From Salegentibacter mishustinae (GTDB lineage: Bacteria; Bacteroidota; Bacteroidia; Flavobacteriales; Flavobacteriaceae): a stretch of DNA of 64,000 nucleotides. Where the stretch lies: the NCBI RefSeq assembly GCF_002900095.1, contig NZ_LLKN01000002.1, positions 2,294,001 through 2,358,000 of the forward strand. The letters run 5' to 3'. Shown here in pieces: positions 9,844-20,306 of the stretch. The notes under the pieces are model-generated. The model was not told the DNA's origin. It made no database searches and was given only the letters and a program-made list of their open reading frames with translations. The stretch's first letter is position 1. Each line of letters begins with the position of its first letter. Made by a program: the position numbers and the translations under genes.

Positions 9844-11015
9844 TAAATTTTAAATTAATTTTTCGGTATTAAGATCCAATTATCTTTATATATAGAATAA
9901 AGTTTTACAGGATGATCGTGATACCTGCCGGTCAAATTATTTTTTAGGATTTATTTAACAACAAATATAAAAAGATATCTAATATGTTGAGAGTGCTTTG
10001 AAGAAATAATTATAACAAATGAAATTATAGAATATTCAGTTCTCTAAAATTTCGGCACTAGCTGATTAATATATAATTATCAAACTGAAATACTTGATAG
10101 CTTTTAGATTCCAAATTGTGATTACATTGATTTCTTATAAAACCCCGAATTTTGAAACAATTTTTAGGTATAATTTTTAAACATCTGTTTATTGAACATC
10201 AAATCAACTTACACTAAATTAATAAATAGTTTGACCAAAAAAACGTTGGAAGCTTAATTACCCAAGCCATTGTATAATGGCATTCGGTTTATTGTATTTT
10301 CTCACCTTGCTAGTGATAGTACACATTGGTAGCCAGAGAAAAACTGCATACTTTTTTTATCACTTTCAAAGTTTATTTTCCAAGGCATTCCCCAAGTTTC
10401 CGATTAACTGTAACTGATTTCGTAGCTTTCTCATAGTTAAAAAATTTAGATACCTGCTTTTCTTTGCAGGTTGTTTAAACATTGATTTACTTATTCAATC
10501 CGGAGCGCTTTTCTTTTTTGATGCTGATACATTTTCAATATTTAGAATTAGGGAAGGTTTATAAAAACGGAGGGACGACTGGCTTATGCAACCTGGACTA
10601 ACTTCTAAATATTAGTATTTTGCATTACAAAAGGTAGGGATAGCTACAGCTAAAGGGGAATTAGTGAATTGAATAAGAGTTCTTAGAAGTTATGTTCACC
10701 TATTTTCAGGGAAGTCTTTCAAATTAAACCAATACAGAATATAGTGGCGATGTGTTATTACTAATAATAAAACATTTTCATTCCTATCCAATCAATCACG
10801 TTGAGCAAAAGAAAGTATGAGAAATAGATATATCTTTAATTAAGATTAAATCATATTATAAATGGTTTATTAAAAATAAATCAATCTTTTAGTTGGAGAA
10901 AAATAATAAATACCTGCTTTATTTTCCCTAAGCTATACAGGTTTAAAATTTTAATTCAATACTAAACTCGTGGTCCTTAGTTATGGTTAAGGCTTGCGTT
11001 TTTAAAGAAGTCGAT
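9844..11015. other. 1.2-kb intergenic stretch without a recognisable gene
   Basis: The stretch is AT-rich with stops in all frames and no frame that I recognise. It separates the minus-strand adhesin block from the plus-strand ggt-TonB block, so it must hold promoters for both. A short stem (acctgc 10452-10457 with gcaggt 10466-10471) is followed by a weak T tract. It may contain a decayed gene, but no protein similarity can be read by eye. Confidence 0.5.
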
Positions 11016-11023
11016 TACTTTTG
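10994..11023 (+). promoter_or_regulatory. Bacteroidota-type promoter of ggt
   Basis: TACTTTTG at 11016-11023 matches the TAnnTTTG -7 element. A TTG at 10994-10996 sits exactly 19 bases upstream, the expected spacing for the -33 element (TTTG in the consensus, CTTG here). The ATG at 11051 is about 20 bases beyond the predicted start site, which supports that codon. Confidence 0.5.
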
Positions 11024-11050
11024 TTTGTCTTACTTAAAATTCAATATTCT

Positions 11051-12751
11051 ATGAAAGCATACTTTCTAATCTTTTTTTCCCTTCTTATATTTTCATGTAA
11101 GAAATCAGAAAAACCAATAAATGATACGAATACAAACCTGGGGCCAACGGCCGATAGCGCCATGGTGGTTTCTGCCCGTGAAGAAGCTTCTTCCATAGGG
11201 CTTTCTATTTTGCAAAAAGGTGGTAATGCCTTTGATGCTATGGTGGCTACCGAGATGGCTTTAGCGGTTTCCTATCCTTTTGCCGGAAATTTAGGAGGCG
11301 GCGGCTTTATGGTTTATAGAAAAGCAGATGGTGAAACCGGTTCCTTAGATTACCGGGAGAAAGCGCCGCTACTGGCAACTAAAACCATGTATCAGGATGA
11401 AGAAGGAAATGTGATACCAGAAAAAAGTATATATGGGTCTCTTGCAGTAGGCGTTCCCGGCACTGTGGCCGGTATTTTTGCAACTCACGAAAAATTTGGT
11501 TCCATGCCGATAGAAGAAATTTTAGAACCGGTTATTGCTTTGGCTAAAAGAGGTTTTGTGGTTACCGAAAATCAAAAAAATACCCTGGCAAATTACAGGG
11601 AGCAGTTTCTAAAGGAAAATAAAGATACTATCATTTTTGCAAAAACATATCAGGCCGGTGATACTATTAAAAATCTTCAGCTGGCTAAGACCTTAGAGCG
11701 TATTATGCAAAATGGGAAAGAAGAATTTTACGGGGGAGAAACCGGACAGAAAATGATAGCATATCTTCAGGAAAGAGGCGGTATTATGAGTATGAAAGAC
11801 CTAAAGGAATATCAAACTCATTGGCGTGATCCTATAGAAGTAAACTATAAAGACTTAACGATTATTTCTATGCCTCCGCCATCAAGTGGTGGAATTGTAT
11901 TAGGTCAAATCTTAAAGATGCTGGAACCTTATCCTTTAGATGAATTTGGCCATAATTCGGTTGAAAGCATACAGGTTTTAACTGAAGCTGAGCGAAGAGC
12001 TTATGCTGATAGAAGCTTTTACCTGGGCGATCCAGATTTTGTAGATATTCCCGCTGACACTTTACTAAGTGACGCTTACCTTTCTTCCCGAATGGATGAT
12101 TTTAGTTTTGATCAGGCCACTCCCTCTTCCAGTATAAGTTATGGCGAACTTCCCGGTTATGAAAGTGATGAAACCACGCATTATTCCATAGTAGACCAAT
12201 TTGGAAATGCCATTGCGGTAACCACCACTTTAAATGGAGCTTATGGATCTAAAATGTATATAGAAGAACTTGGTTTCTTTCTGAATAATGAAATGAACGA
12301 TTTCAGCTCTAAACCTGGGGTACCTAATATGTTTGGGCTTATTGGTGCAGAGGCTAATTCTATAGAACCTGGAAAGAAAATGCTAAGTTCTATGACTCCT
12401 ACCATCGTAGAGAAAAATGGTGAATTATGGATCACGCTCGGATCACCGGGGGGTTCTACCATTATTACTTCTGTTTTACAAACCATTCTGAATGTAAAAG
12501 AATTTGGGATGAGTATGCAGGAAGCGGTAGATGCCCCTCGTTTTCACCACCAATGGTTACCTGATGAAATTCTTTTTGAACCTAAAGGTTTTGAAGCGCA
12601 CATCCTGGATTCCTTAGAACAAAAAGGGTATCATATAAACGAAGGAGAATCCAGGATTATTGGAAAAGTAGACGCTATAAAAGTTCTGCCTAATGGTCGT
12701 TTAGAAGGCGGTGCTGATAAAAGAGGAGACGATTCTGCTAAAGGTTATTGA
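11051..12751 (+). CDS. ggt: Gamma-glutamyltranspeptidase, lipoprotein form
   Basis: The enzyme cleaves the gamma-glutamyl bond of glutathione and similar peptides, transferring it to water or an acceptor. The start chosen is ATG 11051 (566 residues) because the next residues form a lipoprotein signal peptide with lipobox IFSC; an earlier TTG at 11021 overlaps the promoter. Family signatures are the Gly-rich GNAFDAMVA, FAGNLGGGGFMVY and SPGGSTIITSV, and the autoprocessing site TTHYS, whose first Thr (about residue 375) would become the N-terminal nucleophile of the small subunit. The lipobox suggests anchoring in the periplasm or outer membrane. The 98-bp gap to the TonB receptor suggests possible cotranscription. 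Confidence 0.93.
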   Translation: MKAYFLIFFSLLIFSCKKSEKPINDTNTNLGPTADSAMVVSAREEASSIGLSILQKGGNAFDAMVATEMALAVSYPFAGNLGGGGFMVYRKADGETGSLDYREKAPLLATKTMYQDEEGNVIPEKSIYGSLAVGVPGTVAGIFATHEKFGSMPIEEILEPVIALAKRGFVVTENQKNTLANYREQFLKENKDTIIFAKTYQAGDTIKNLQLAKTLERIMQNGKEEFYGGETGQKMIAYLQERGGIMSMKDLKEYQTHWRDPIEVNYKDLTIISMPPPSSGGIVLGQILKMLEPYPLDEFGHNSVESIQVLTEAERRAYADRSFYLGDPDFVDIPADTLLSDAYLSSRMDDFSFDQATPSSSISYGELPGYESDETTHYSIVDQFGNAIAVTTTLNGAYGSKMYIEELGFFLNNEMNDFSSKPGVPNMFGLIGAEANSIEPGKKMLSSMTPTIVEKNGELWITLGSPGGSTIITSVLQTILNVKEFGMSMQEAVDAPRFHHQWLPDEILFEPKGFEAHILDSLEQKGYHINEGESRIIGKVDAIKVLPNGRLEGGADKRGDDSAKGY

Positions 12752-12849
12752 GCGAAAACGATTGAAAGTGTTAAAATACAGAATTGTAATTCATTGTTAA
12801 TCAGTTTTTAAGGCTAATTACATACCTTTATTAACTAAAATATTGAATT

Positions 12850-15723
12850 ATGATGAAAAATTACTTCCTAATCTGTTTTCTATTTCTGGGAACACTTGCT
12901 TTTTCACAAGAACAGGAAATTAGCGGAACAGTTGTAGATGATCAATCCCAACCTTTACCGGGCGTATCGGTTGCGATTAAAGGAACTAACCAGGGAACTG
13001 TTACCGATTTTGATGGAAAGTATTCCATTGATGCTTCCCTTGGGCAAACATTAGTTTTTACTTTTGTAGGTTTTGATGCCCGGGAAGTAAAAATAGACCA
13101 AACGACCATAGATGTTCAAATGGTTGCCGGTACCGCTTTGGGAGAAGTGGTTTTAGTGGGTTCCAGAAGCCGAAGCCGAACCGTAACAGAATCTGCTGTA
13201 CCGGTAGATGTGCTGGATATTCAGGAAATACAAACTGCAGTACCGCAGGTTAATCTTAACCAAATGCTTAATTATGTAGCCCCTTCATTTTCTTCCAATA
13301 CACAAACTATTGCTGATGGAACAGACCATATTGACCCTGCTTCTTTAAGAGGTCTTGGTCCAGACCAGGTATTAGTGCTCATAAATGGCAAAAGGCGGCA
13401 TAATTCTTCTTTAATAAATGTAAATGGATCTTTTGGTCGTGGAAGTGTAGGAACCGATCTAAATGCAATTCCCGCTGCGGCTATTCAACGGATTGAAGTT
13501 TTAAGAGATGGTGCAGCTGCACAATATGGATCTGATGCCATTGCCGGGGTTATTAACATAGTTTTGAACGAAGAAGTCGGAGAGCTAAACCTGAATGTAA
13601 CTTCAGGAGCAAATTTCTCGAAAAACGCTAACAAACAAACAGGTGGAATAGATGGCGAAACTGTAAACGTTGCAGCAAGTTATGGAATTGATCTTGGTGA
13701 TAATGGAGGGTTTGTAAATTTCTCAGGGGACTTTGATTATCGAGAGCCTTATAACCGAATGGCCGAATGGGAAGGTTCCATTTTTAATGCATATAACGCC
13801 ATAGAACGCGTAGGATTAAATAATGGTGCAGATATTTCTAATTTAAGCAATAGCCAAATTCAGCAATTTGCACAGCAGGTTACTTATTTTGATTCTGAAT
13901 TTCAAAATCAGATCGCTACAGCGGAAGACAGGTCTACCTTACAGGATCTACTTGGTATGGATGTAACCGAAGCCGAATTGGATGCACGTGGGCAGCAGCG
14001 AAGTGACTATAATATGCGGGTTGGACAATCGGCTCTTCGGGGCGGACGTTTTTTTGCTAACCTTTCGCTTCCGCTAGATGAAAATGGAACCGAACTATAT
14101 TCTTTTGCTGGAATTAGTTCAAGAAGAGGAGAATCTGCAGGATTCTACCGGTTACCTAATCAAAGCCGAACCTATACTCCTATTTATATTGATGGATTTC
14201 TTCCGCGTATAAATTCAAAAATCAAAGATCAATCCCTGGCAGTTGGGATTAAGGGAATGGTTGGTGACTGGAGTGTTGATTTCAGTAATACTTTCGGAAA
14301 AAACAGGTTTGATTATTTAATTTCAAATACCTCCAATGCTTCTTTAGAAGGAGCTTCTGCAACCAGCTTCGATGCCGGAGGATTTTCATTTGCCCAGAAC
14401 ACCACCAACCTCGATGTTTCTCAATTTTATGAAAATGTATTTGAAGGTCTTAACATAGCTTTTGGTGCAGAACATCGCTGGGAAAAATATGAGATCACGG
14501 CAGGAGAAAGAGCCTCTTATGAGCAGTATACCGAAGACGGCCAGGTAATCACAAGTGCCGATCAAATTCCAGCACAGGATTTCTTCGGAAATTCAAGGGC
14601 AGGAGGTTCTCAGGTTTTTCCGGGATTTAGTCCGCAAAACGAAGTTTCCCGGGAACGAAGCAGTGTCGCAGGTTATTTTGATATAGAAGCCGATTTCACC
14701 GATAAATTTCTATTAACTTTTGCTTCCCGATTTGAGAACTATTCAGATTTTGGTTCTACTTTAAATTTTAAGCTGGCCTCCCGCTACAAACTTAGTGAGA
14801 ATGTAAATATTAGAGCTGCGGCTAACACTGGTTTTAGAGCTCCTTCCCTACACCAACTTAATTTTAATTCTACCTCTACCATTTTTAATGATGAAGGTGT
14901 TCCGGTAGAAGTGGGAACATTCTCTAACGATAGCCGTGCAGCACAATTGTTGGGCATCCCAGAATTAAAAGAAGAAACTTCCAGGAGTGTAAGTGTTGGG
15001 ATAACCGCAAAAATCCCTGAAGCAAACCTCTCTTTTACCGTAGATGGTTATTTTGTAGCTATAGATGATAGGGTTGTTTATACTGGCCAGTTTAGGGGTC
15101 CCGGGACAGGTACAGAATTAGACCAGTTGCTATCCCAGGCTAATGCCACAGCAGCTGCATTTTTTGCAAACGCTATAGATACAGAATCAAAAGGGATAGA
15201 TGCGGTAATTACCCATAATACTGTTCTGGGTGAAAACCTTCGTTTGAAATCAGATCTTGCTGCTACTTTTTCTAAAACACAACAAGTTGGAGATATCCAG
15301 GCTTCTCCAGAATTGGAGCGAGCAGGTTTAGTAGATACGTATTTCCCAGAAGACAGCCGTATATATTTAGAAGAAGCGGTGCCAAGAACAAAACTTAACT
15401 TAAGCAATAGTCTTATCGCCGGAAAATTCAATTTTTTCCTTAGAAATGTTTACTTCGGAAAAGTGACTGAAGCGGTTTCAGACCCAACCCGTCAACAGGT
15501 TTTTGATGGCAAAGTGATAACCGATCTTTCTGTAGGGTTTAAAGCAACTGATGCCTTAACCTTAACACTTGGATCTAATAACATCTTTGATATCTACCCT
15601 GAAGCAGCAGATCCTGCTTTTGACAACCGTAGCAGCGGAAGGTTCGATTGGTCTCGAAGCGCACAGCAGTTTGGTTTTTCAGGAAGGTTTCTATTCGCCA
15701 GGTTAAGTATTAACCTTCAATAA
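12850..15723 (+). CDS. TonB-dependent outer-membrane receptor with carboxypeptidase-like N-domain
   Basis: This 957-residue protein has a signal peptide ending near LAFSQ, then a carboxypeptidase-regulatory-like domain (ISGTVVDDQSQPLPGVSVAI, about residues 24-110). A plug domain follows (LRGLGPDQVLVLINGKRR, IPAAAIQRIEVLRDGAAAQYGSDAIAGVINIVL region, about 120-235), then a long beta barrel ending in LSINLQ. It imports a ligand across the outer membrane using TonB energy. No SusD-like lipoprotein follows, so it is not a standard SusCD pair. Its neighbour ggt makes a peptide or glutathione-related substrate conceivable, but the ligand cannot be read from sequence. Confidence 0.9.
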   Translation: MMKNYFLICFLFLGTLAFSQEQEISGTVVDDQSQPLPGVSVAIKGTNQGTVTDFDGKYSIDASLGQTLVFTFVGFDAREVKIDQTTIDVQMVAGTALGEVVLVGSRSRSRTVTESAVPVDVLDIQEIQTAVPQVNLNQMLNYVAPSFSSNTQTIADGTDHIDPASLRGLGPDQVLVLINGKRRHNSSLINVNGSFGRGSVGTDLNAIPAAAIQRIEVLRDGAAAQYGSDAIAGVINIVLNEEVGELNLNVTSGANFSKNANKQTGGIDGETVNVAASYGIDLGDNGGFVNFSGDFDYREPYNRMAEWEGSIFNAYNAIERVGLNNGADISNLSNSQIQQFAQQVTYFDSEFQNQIATAEDRSTLQDLLGMDVTEAELDARGQQRSDYNMRVGQSALRGGRFFANLSLPLDENGTELYSFAGISSRRGESAGFYRLPNQSRTYTPIYIDGFLPRINSKIKDQSLAVGIKGMVGDWSVDFSNTFGKNRFDYLISNTSNASLEGASATSFDAGGFSFAQNTTNLDVSQFYENVFEGLNIAFGAEHRWEKYEITAGERASYEQYTEDGQVITSADQIPAQDFFGNSRAGGSQVFPGFSPQNEVSRERSSVAGYFDIEADFTDKFLLTFASRFENYSDFGSTLNFKLASRYKLSENVNIRAAANTGFRAPSLHQLNFNSTSTIFNDEGVPVEVGTFSNDSRAAQLLGIPELKEETSRSVSVGITAKIPEANLSFTVDGYFVAIDDRVVYTGQFRGPGTGTELDQLLSQANATAAAFFANAIDTESKGIDAVITHNTVLGENLRLKSDLAATFSKTQQVGDIQASPELERAGLVDTYFPEDSRIYLEEAVPRTKLNLSNSLIAGKFNFFLRNVYFGKVTEAVSDPTRQQVFDGKVITDLSVGFKATDALTLTLGSNNIFDIYPEAADPAFDNRSSGRFDWSRSAQQFGFSGRFLFARLSINLQ

Positions 15724-15741
15724 ATGAGACTTTAAAAAAAT

Positions 15742-15777
15742 CTAACACTCCATATATGGGAGTGTTAGGTTTTTTTT
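15742..15777 (+). terminator. Strong rho-independent terminator after the TonB receptor
   Basis: A perfect 10-bp stem (ctaacactcc 15742-15751 with ggagtgttag 15759-15768) has a 7-base loop and is followed by eight T. An A run on the other side means it may work in both directions. Confidence 0.9.
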
Positions 15778-15880
15778 ATAACTGGAATAATAGCATCTAA
15801 AATAATCTATATTTTGATTCTAAGAATACAATCCTATACTGGGCATACGAATTAAAACAGAATATTACCAGAATTGATTT

Positions 15881-16648
15881 TCATTCTTTTATTTCTTTTC
15901 TGATCAAATGTAAAATAGATTCCAGGTCTTGCATCGTAGGTAAGTAATGTGCCCGCTCGGTCGCGTAACTTGTGAAAATAAACATCAGAATATTGTTTTC
16001 AAATGCTGTAGAGTTTAATAAATGTAAATTGCTAATCTCATTTTCACTTTGAGGTAAACCGATCTGATCATACACGCTTGTTTGTTCTAAAATTGTTCTA
16101 AGACTGCTCTTATCTGTTCTGAACATGTCCAGGACCTTTTCCCTTTGAACACTTAATTCCTTCTCCTGTCTTGAAATATCTTCCATGGTAGACAGCCAGT
16201 TAGTTAGTTGCCTCCTTAATTCAGTATTCGAAAGGTTCTTAAGATTACCGGAATTGATCATTTCATTCAGGAGTGAATTATTTGGATTAAATGCGATATC
16301 ATTAGAGAAAGTATTATACAAAAGATTTGAAAACACTACTTCAGTTGGAGTTTCATTTTTATAGGTTATGTATTGCAATATTTTCCTGGAATTATTAGCA
16401 TTGCTTTTATTTACTGCGATCAATTCTTTTAACTTCATTCTACTGGTTTCAAATTCTTGTTCTAAACCAAGTAAATATGTGTGTTCATAATTTTTGTTTA
16501 TTCGGTTTTGATTAGCATTATTGATCGCCAGCGCTATCAAAATCCCAATTACCACCAGGATGATCTCTCCCAGGGCATAGAATAAGTATTTGGTGAACTT
16601 TTTCTCTGACAATAAATTCAACCTGATCTTTCTGAAAAATCTTATCAT
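15881..16648 (-). CDS. DUF6090-type membrane-anchored protein
   Basis: This 255-residue protein has a basic N-terminus (MIRFFRKIRLNLLSEKKFTKYLFYALGEI), one membrane helix (IILVVIGILIALAINN) and then a mostly helical soluble part. This N-terminal signature (F-x-K-Y-x-x-YAxGEIxLVVIGILIALxINN) is that of DUF6090, an abundant flavobacterial family of unknown function. It starts 4 bp after the DUF4386 gene and is probably cotranscribed with it. A second member sits at 18496 in the same cluster. Confidence 0.8.
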   Translation of the reverse strand: MIRFFRKIRLNLLSEKKFTKYLFYALGEIILVVIGILIALAINNANQNRINKNYEHTYLLGLEQEFETSRMKLKELIAVNKSNANNSRKILQYITYKNETPTEVVFSNLLYNTFSNDIAFNPNNSLLNEMINSGNLKNLSNTELRRQLTNWLSTMEDISRQEKELSVQREKVLDMFRTDKSSLRTILEQTSVYDQIGLPQSENEISNLHLLNSTAFENNILMFIFTSYATERAHYLPTMQDLESILHLIRKEIKE

Positions 16649-16652
16649 CCTT

Positions 16653-17276
16653 TTAAATTTCAGTGGAATTCTTACCTCCTTTTAATATGAGCCAAATGGC
16701 AAACGACATTTCGCCAATAATACTGGGAATAGCGACCAGTATTAAAAATGTGGATTGATAATCGCTATAATTAGAAATTAAAAAATGTGCAGTAGTATCA
16801 AGCATATACATTATTCCTGCAAGCGTAAGAAAAATTGCAATAATCAATGGTTTCTTGATAATTATGCCTAAAAGGATCAGGTGTATTCCGAAAAAGAATA
16901 AACCAATTAGCCAGATGGTATTAAAAATATCAACTTGTCTTAAAATTTCAGTTTCTGTGGTAGATTTTAGTGCAATTGGAAGCGCAAATATGGCTACACC
17001 CATAATGGCAGCATGCATCATCCTGAAAAATATACTTAAACCGGTCCAGAGATTTCTTTGATATAACTTGTAAAGCCCCCAGGCAACTACGACGTCAAAT
17101 ACAACAGTGATCAGGAATGCCAGTATGCCAAATCTGACTATTAAAGCGCTATTCTGAACGGTTTCAAGAGGCGATTCAATGATAGCTTCAAGAACAAAAA
17201 AATTGGCGAATATGGCAGCAAAAAAAATTATCCAATAACTTAAACCGGTAATTATTGATAATCTTCTTGCTTCCAT
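16653..17276 (-). CDS. DUF4386-type integral membrane protein
   Basis: This 207-residue protein has about six hydrophobic helices and begins with RRLSIITGLSYWIIFFAAIFANF, a start typical of DUF4386 proteins. The function of the family is unknown. It is followed after 4 bp by the DUF6090 gene on the same strand. No catalytic motif is visible. Confidence 0.75.
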   Translation of the reverse strand: MEARRLSIITGLSYWIIFFAAIFANFFVLEAIIESPLETVQNSALIVRFGILAFLITVVFDVVVAWGLYKLYQRNLWTGLSIFFRMMHAAIMGVAIFALPIALKSTTETEILRQVDIFNTIWLIGLFFFGIHLILLGIIIKKPLIIAIFLTLAGIMYMLDTTAHFLISNYSDYQSTFLILVAIPSIIGEMSFAIWLILKGGKNSTEI

Positions 17277-17389
17277 TTCAACATATTAAATTTTAAAAAT
17301 TCCCTAAGTCTAGCATTGAGAAAAGAAATTAAACTATTGCAGTATAGCATCTTACCTAATAAAATTAATATATTTTTTTAAATTTTCGA

Positions 17390-18424
17390 CTATTCTTTTT
17401 TCTTCACTATTTTCACAATTCTATTATAAATAATTTCCGCTAAATTCCAGTCATATCCATTGAAATTAGTTGTATTATTAAATTGTATAACAACTGTATC
17501 AATATCTTCGTGGTATTCCGCTATACTTTGATAACCAGGGATTAGTCCTGTATGATTGTAAACGTAAACAGAGGAATAAATTTCCTGTTCTCCTTCCTTA
17601 AACACCGAACCATCGTTTAATGATCTTATAAAAATACCCACATCCTCTGCTGTTGCCAGCATTAGACCTGTATCTTCAAACTTAAAATCTTGATCAATTC
17701 CAACATAATAGCCACTCATAACCTTATCGATATCCACTTCTTGAAGCGAACCAAAAGTGTTTTTTAATCCTAGAGGTATCAAAATTTCTTCTTTGATAAA
17801 TTGTTGATTTGAGTATCCCAGTGTTTTATCAATTAGATCTTCGATCAACATATAGTTAGTATTGGAGTATCCATAATCTTCTCCAGGTTCAAAATTAGCC
17901 GGTAAATCTAATGCGTATTCAAGTGTTTCCTGTCTACTTTCTGGAGGTTCTATCCAGAAGTCGGGATGATCTACAAAATTTGGAATACCACTCCTATGTT
18001 GCAACATCATTCTCAAAGTTATTTCTTCTGAATTTTCAATTCTTCCTGCAAGTTCTGGAAAGTAATCAGCGAGTGTTTTATCCAAAGACAAACGTTCTGC
18101 TTTGACTAATTTTGCGGTAGCCACAGCAACATAGAGCTTGGTAATGCTAGCGATTTTAAACAAGGCTTGCGGATAGGCAGGTATTTTCTCCTCTCGATTG
18201 TGCCAGCCTGCCGCATAAAATTCCGGAGGTTTTCCTGCATGGTCCACATACACGATCATTCCATCAAATCCATGATCAATTCCTTCTTCCAGTTGCTCCT
18301 GTACTGTATTAGGAAGCGGTAAAATCCAGGCTTTTACTAAAATCCAGGGAACAAACCATAAAGAGGATATACTTGCAACTATTAATACTATTCTAAGTAT
18401 TCGTTTTACTCTTTTTTTAGCCAT
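17390..18424 (-). CDS. Serine hydrolase, class C beta-lactamase / penicillin-binding fold
   Basis: This 344-residue protein has one N-terminal membrane helix (about residues 9-29) and an exported catalytic domain. The three family motifs are visible: SITK (S93-K96, nucleophile and general base), YSN (Y186-N188) and HTG (H291-G293, in the position of KTG). The family includes D-Ala-D-Ala peptidases, esterases and beta-lactamases; the substrate cannot be predicted. It sits among DUF6090 and DUF4386 genes on one strand, an arrangement that may be a unit but has no known meaning. Confidence 0.88.
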   Translation of the reverse strand: MAKKRVKRILRIVLIVASISSLWFVPWILVKAWILPLPNTVQEQLEEGIDHGFDGMIVYVDHAGKPPEFYAAGWHNREEKIPAYPQALFKIASITKLYVAVATAKLVKAERLSLDKTLADYFPELAGRIENSEEITLRMMLQHRSGIPNFVDHPDFWIEPPESRQETLEYALDLPANFEPGEDYGYSNTNYMLIEDLIDKTLGYSNQQFIKEEILIPLGLKNTFGSLQEVDIDKVMSGYYVGIDQDFKFEDTGLMLATAEDVGIFIRSLNDGSVFKEGEQEIYSSVYVYNHTGLIPGYQSIAEYHEDIDTVVIQFNNTTNFNGYDWNLAEIIYNRIVKIVKKKE

Positions 18425-18495
18425 GCCATTCGATAATTACTCCTTAAACTTTGCTATGATTTACTAAATAGGTTTTCGAATGCAAAATAAGAAAG

Positions 18496-19260
18496 TTAAT
18501 CCTTGGTTTGTGCATCTATTTCATTTAGTACCCCCTGACCTACTTTTTTTAGTTGACTATACTGATAAACCATAGTTTCTAACTGAAAGGCGGCTAAGCT
18601 AATAACATTTCGGTAAGGAGCAGATGCAGTATATTCTGAAAAGACCTGGTAATACTCAGATTGGGGTGTAGCTCTTATTTTGAGGGAGTCCTGGGGAAGG
18701 AAAGCTGAAGCCAGAATTAAAGAGGTATCGAATTGGGTAGAAAGATAGGTCTCCTGATTTACTACGTAGTCGTTATAACTTTTTTCATTCTCCGCTATGT
18801 CCTCTATAATACTGTGGTAGTTGATCAAAAGAGAATCTAAAGGGGTATTATTGATCTTTCCAAAATAGGCTGAATTTTTTAATGCTTCATATCCGCCGGT
18901 ATTAGGTTTGAAGTAATAATCTGCAAAGGCAACGCCGCAAGACATCAATAAAAGTAAGTCCTCATCTTCTGTTTTATCTAATATGCGTATTCGAGCCTTT
19001 TTACATTGTGTGGCTGTTTGTGTTCTATACTTAGATAATGTATCTAGAATGCGCAGATCTTCCAAGGTATGAACTTTTATTTTGCCTAAATACTCATTTA
19101 AGGCCAGGTTATCTTTCCTGGTCTGGTTCCAATTGTTGATTTGTAAGGCAATTAAGATCCCAATAACAAGAAGTACTATTTCGCCAATCGCATAAAGAAA
19201 ATACTTGCTATACTTATTTTTTGTAAGTAGTCTTTGGCGAATATTTCTAAAGATTTTCAT
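18496..19260 (-). CDS. DUF6090-type membrane-anchored protein, second copy
   Basis: The start chosen is ATG 19260 (MKIFRNIRQRLL, 254 residues); two earlier codons of the open frame begin with TTG. The N-terminal signature matches the protein at 15881: KYSKYFLYAIGEIVLLVIGILIALQINNWNQ, with a single membrane helix. The remaining 200 residues are predicted helical and soluble. Similarity between the two copies is confined to the N-terminal 45 residues by eye, so they are old paralogues rather than a recent duplication. Confidence 0.8.
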   Translation of the reverse strand: MKIFRNIRQRLLTKNKYSKYFLYAIGEIVLLVIGILIALQINNWNQTRKDNLALNEYLGKIKVHTLEDLRILDTLSKYRTQTATQCKKARIRILDKTEDEDLLLLMSCGVAFADYYFKPNTGGYEALKNSAYFGKINNTPLDSLLINYHSIIEDIAENEKSYNDYVVNQETYLSTQFDTSLILASAFLPQDSLKIRATPQSEYYQVFSEYTASAPYRNVISLAAFQLETMVYQYSQLKKVGQGVLNEIDAQTKD

Positions 19261-20126
19261 TACCAATAAATTAATGGTTAGTATAAATTTAAGACTTCTT
19301 TTTGATTTAGGCTTAGAATCATCTACCTAATATACTGACAATTAAAGCATAGACCTATGAATTTAAAAAATCGTATTCCTAGAATATACTCATCAAGAAG
19401 GAATTGGAATGAACGTTTAAATTTTAAAGATTTTTAAGTTTAGATATTCCTATATGTTCTTCAAAGTAAATTCCTATATATAGGACATTCACGTAAAAAT
19501 TGGTTAAGTAAACTATCGCATATATGATAATATCCGTTCAGCGCATTTCCACTACATTTCGCAAAAGCTTCATTTCGGTAAAGACGTTTCACTACTATGG
19601 TCCTGGACACCTTCGCAAATTTCAACTTTTATTGCGCTAGTTCGATGAAAAATCGGAACACTCCATTAAAGTTCGAAATTTTTCGAGGAAGTCCGCCAGA
19701 TTGAATTTCTTAATATAATTCTATTTTCTGCTCCTTGCCTATTCTTCCAATTGCCTATCCGAAGAACTACCGGACATCACTTACGCTATTTTAAGATTAA
19801 TATCAACCATTAATTTAAGCTCATTTCTTAAATTAATACAGAAGTAAAAACGACTATAGCCTCTACATTAATCAAAAGAATACCGTCAAATTTAAAGCAG
19901 TTGAATCTTTTCTATATTAATAGGCAATTAGCAAAAACCTGCATTTCCCATATTGGTAAATTTCTCTCCACCTGGTACAATTCGCCCCACTTAAAAAAAA
20001 TCGTAAATTATTATATAAGAATTTAAATAACTGTAAATAAGAAACATACACTCTTACTTAATAAGTATCTTTAAATACAGGTATATAATTTGGACTTAGC
20101 ATTATACGTTTTCCATAAGAGTTATT
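19261..20126. other. 866-bp intergenic stretch, no gene recognised
   Basis: There are stops in all frames. Around 19540-19700 the base composition is less AT-rich, and there are short inverted repeats such as TCGAAATTTTTCGA near 19674-19687. This could be a decayed end of the mobile region to its right; no att site or direct repeat pair could be established by eye. Confidence 0.4.
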
Positions 20127-20306
20127 ATGCAATTAAAAATATATAAAATACTGGCTCTATGCATCCTGCTTGCACTGGGCTCATCTTTATACCTGCACAA
20201 GAATTTTTACTATTCGATTTGGCTAGACAATCAGCTTACTATATTATTCCTACTCTTTACTTTTATATTTACCCTAGTATTGATTACAAAAATTAAAAAT
20301 TTCTAA
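20127..20306 (+). CDS. Small two-helix membrane protein (59 residues)
   Basis: An ATG frame of 59 codons reads MQLKIYKILALCILLALGSS and then, after an aromatic linker (LHKNFYYSIWLDNQ), a second hydrophobic helix (LTILFLLFTFIFTLVLI) ending in basic KIKNF. The clean two-helix layout with positive ends suggests a real small membrane protein. No family is recognised. It stands alone between long non-coding stretches. Confidence 0.45.
   Translation: MQLKIYKILALCILLALGSSLYLHKNFYYSIWLDNQLTILFLLFTFIFTLVLITKIKNF

Noticed and set aside
12850-15723. SusC-type polysaccharide utilisation receptor
   Set aside because: No SusD-like lipoprotein or glycoside hydrolase follows, and a terminator comes directly after it.
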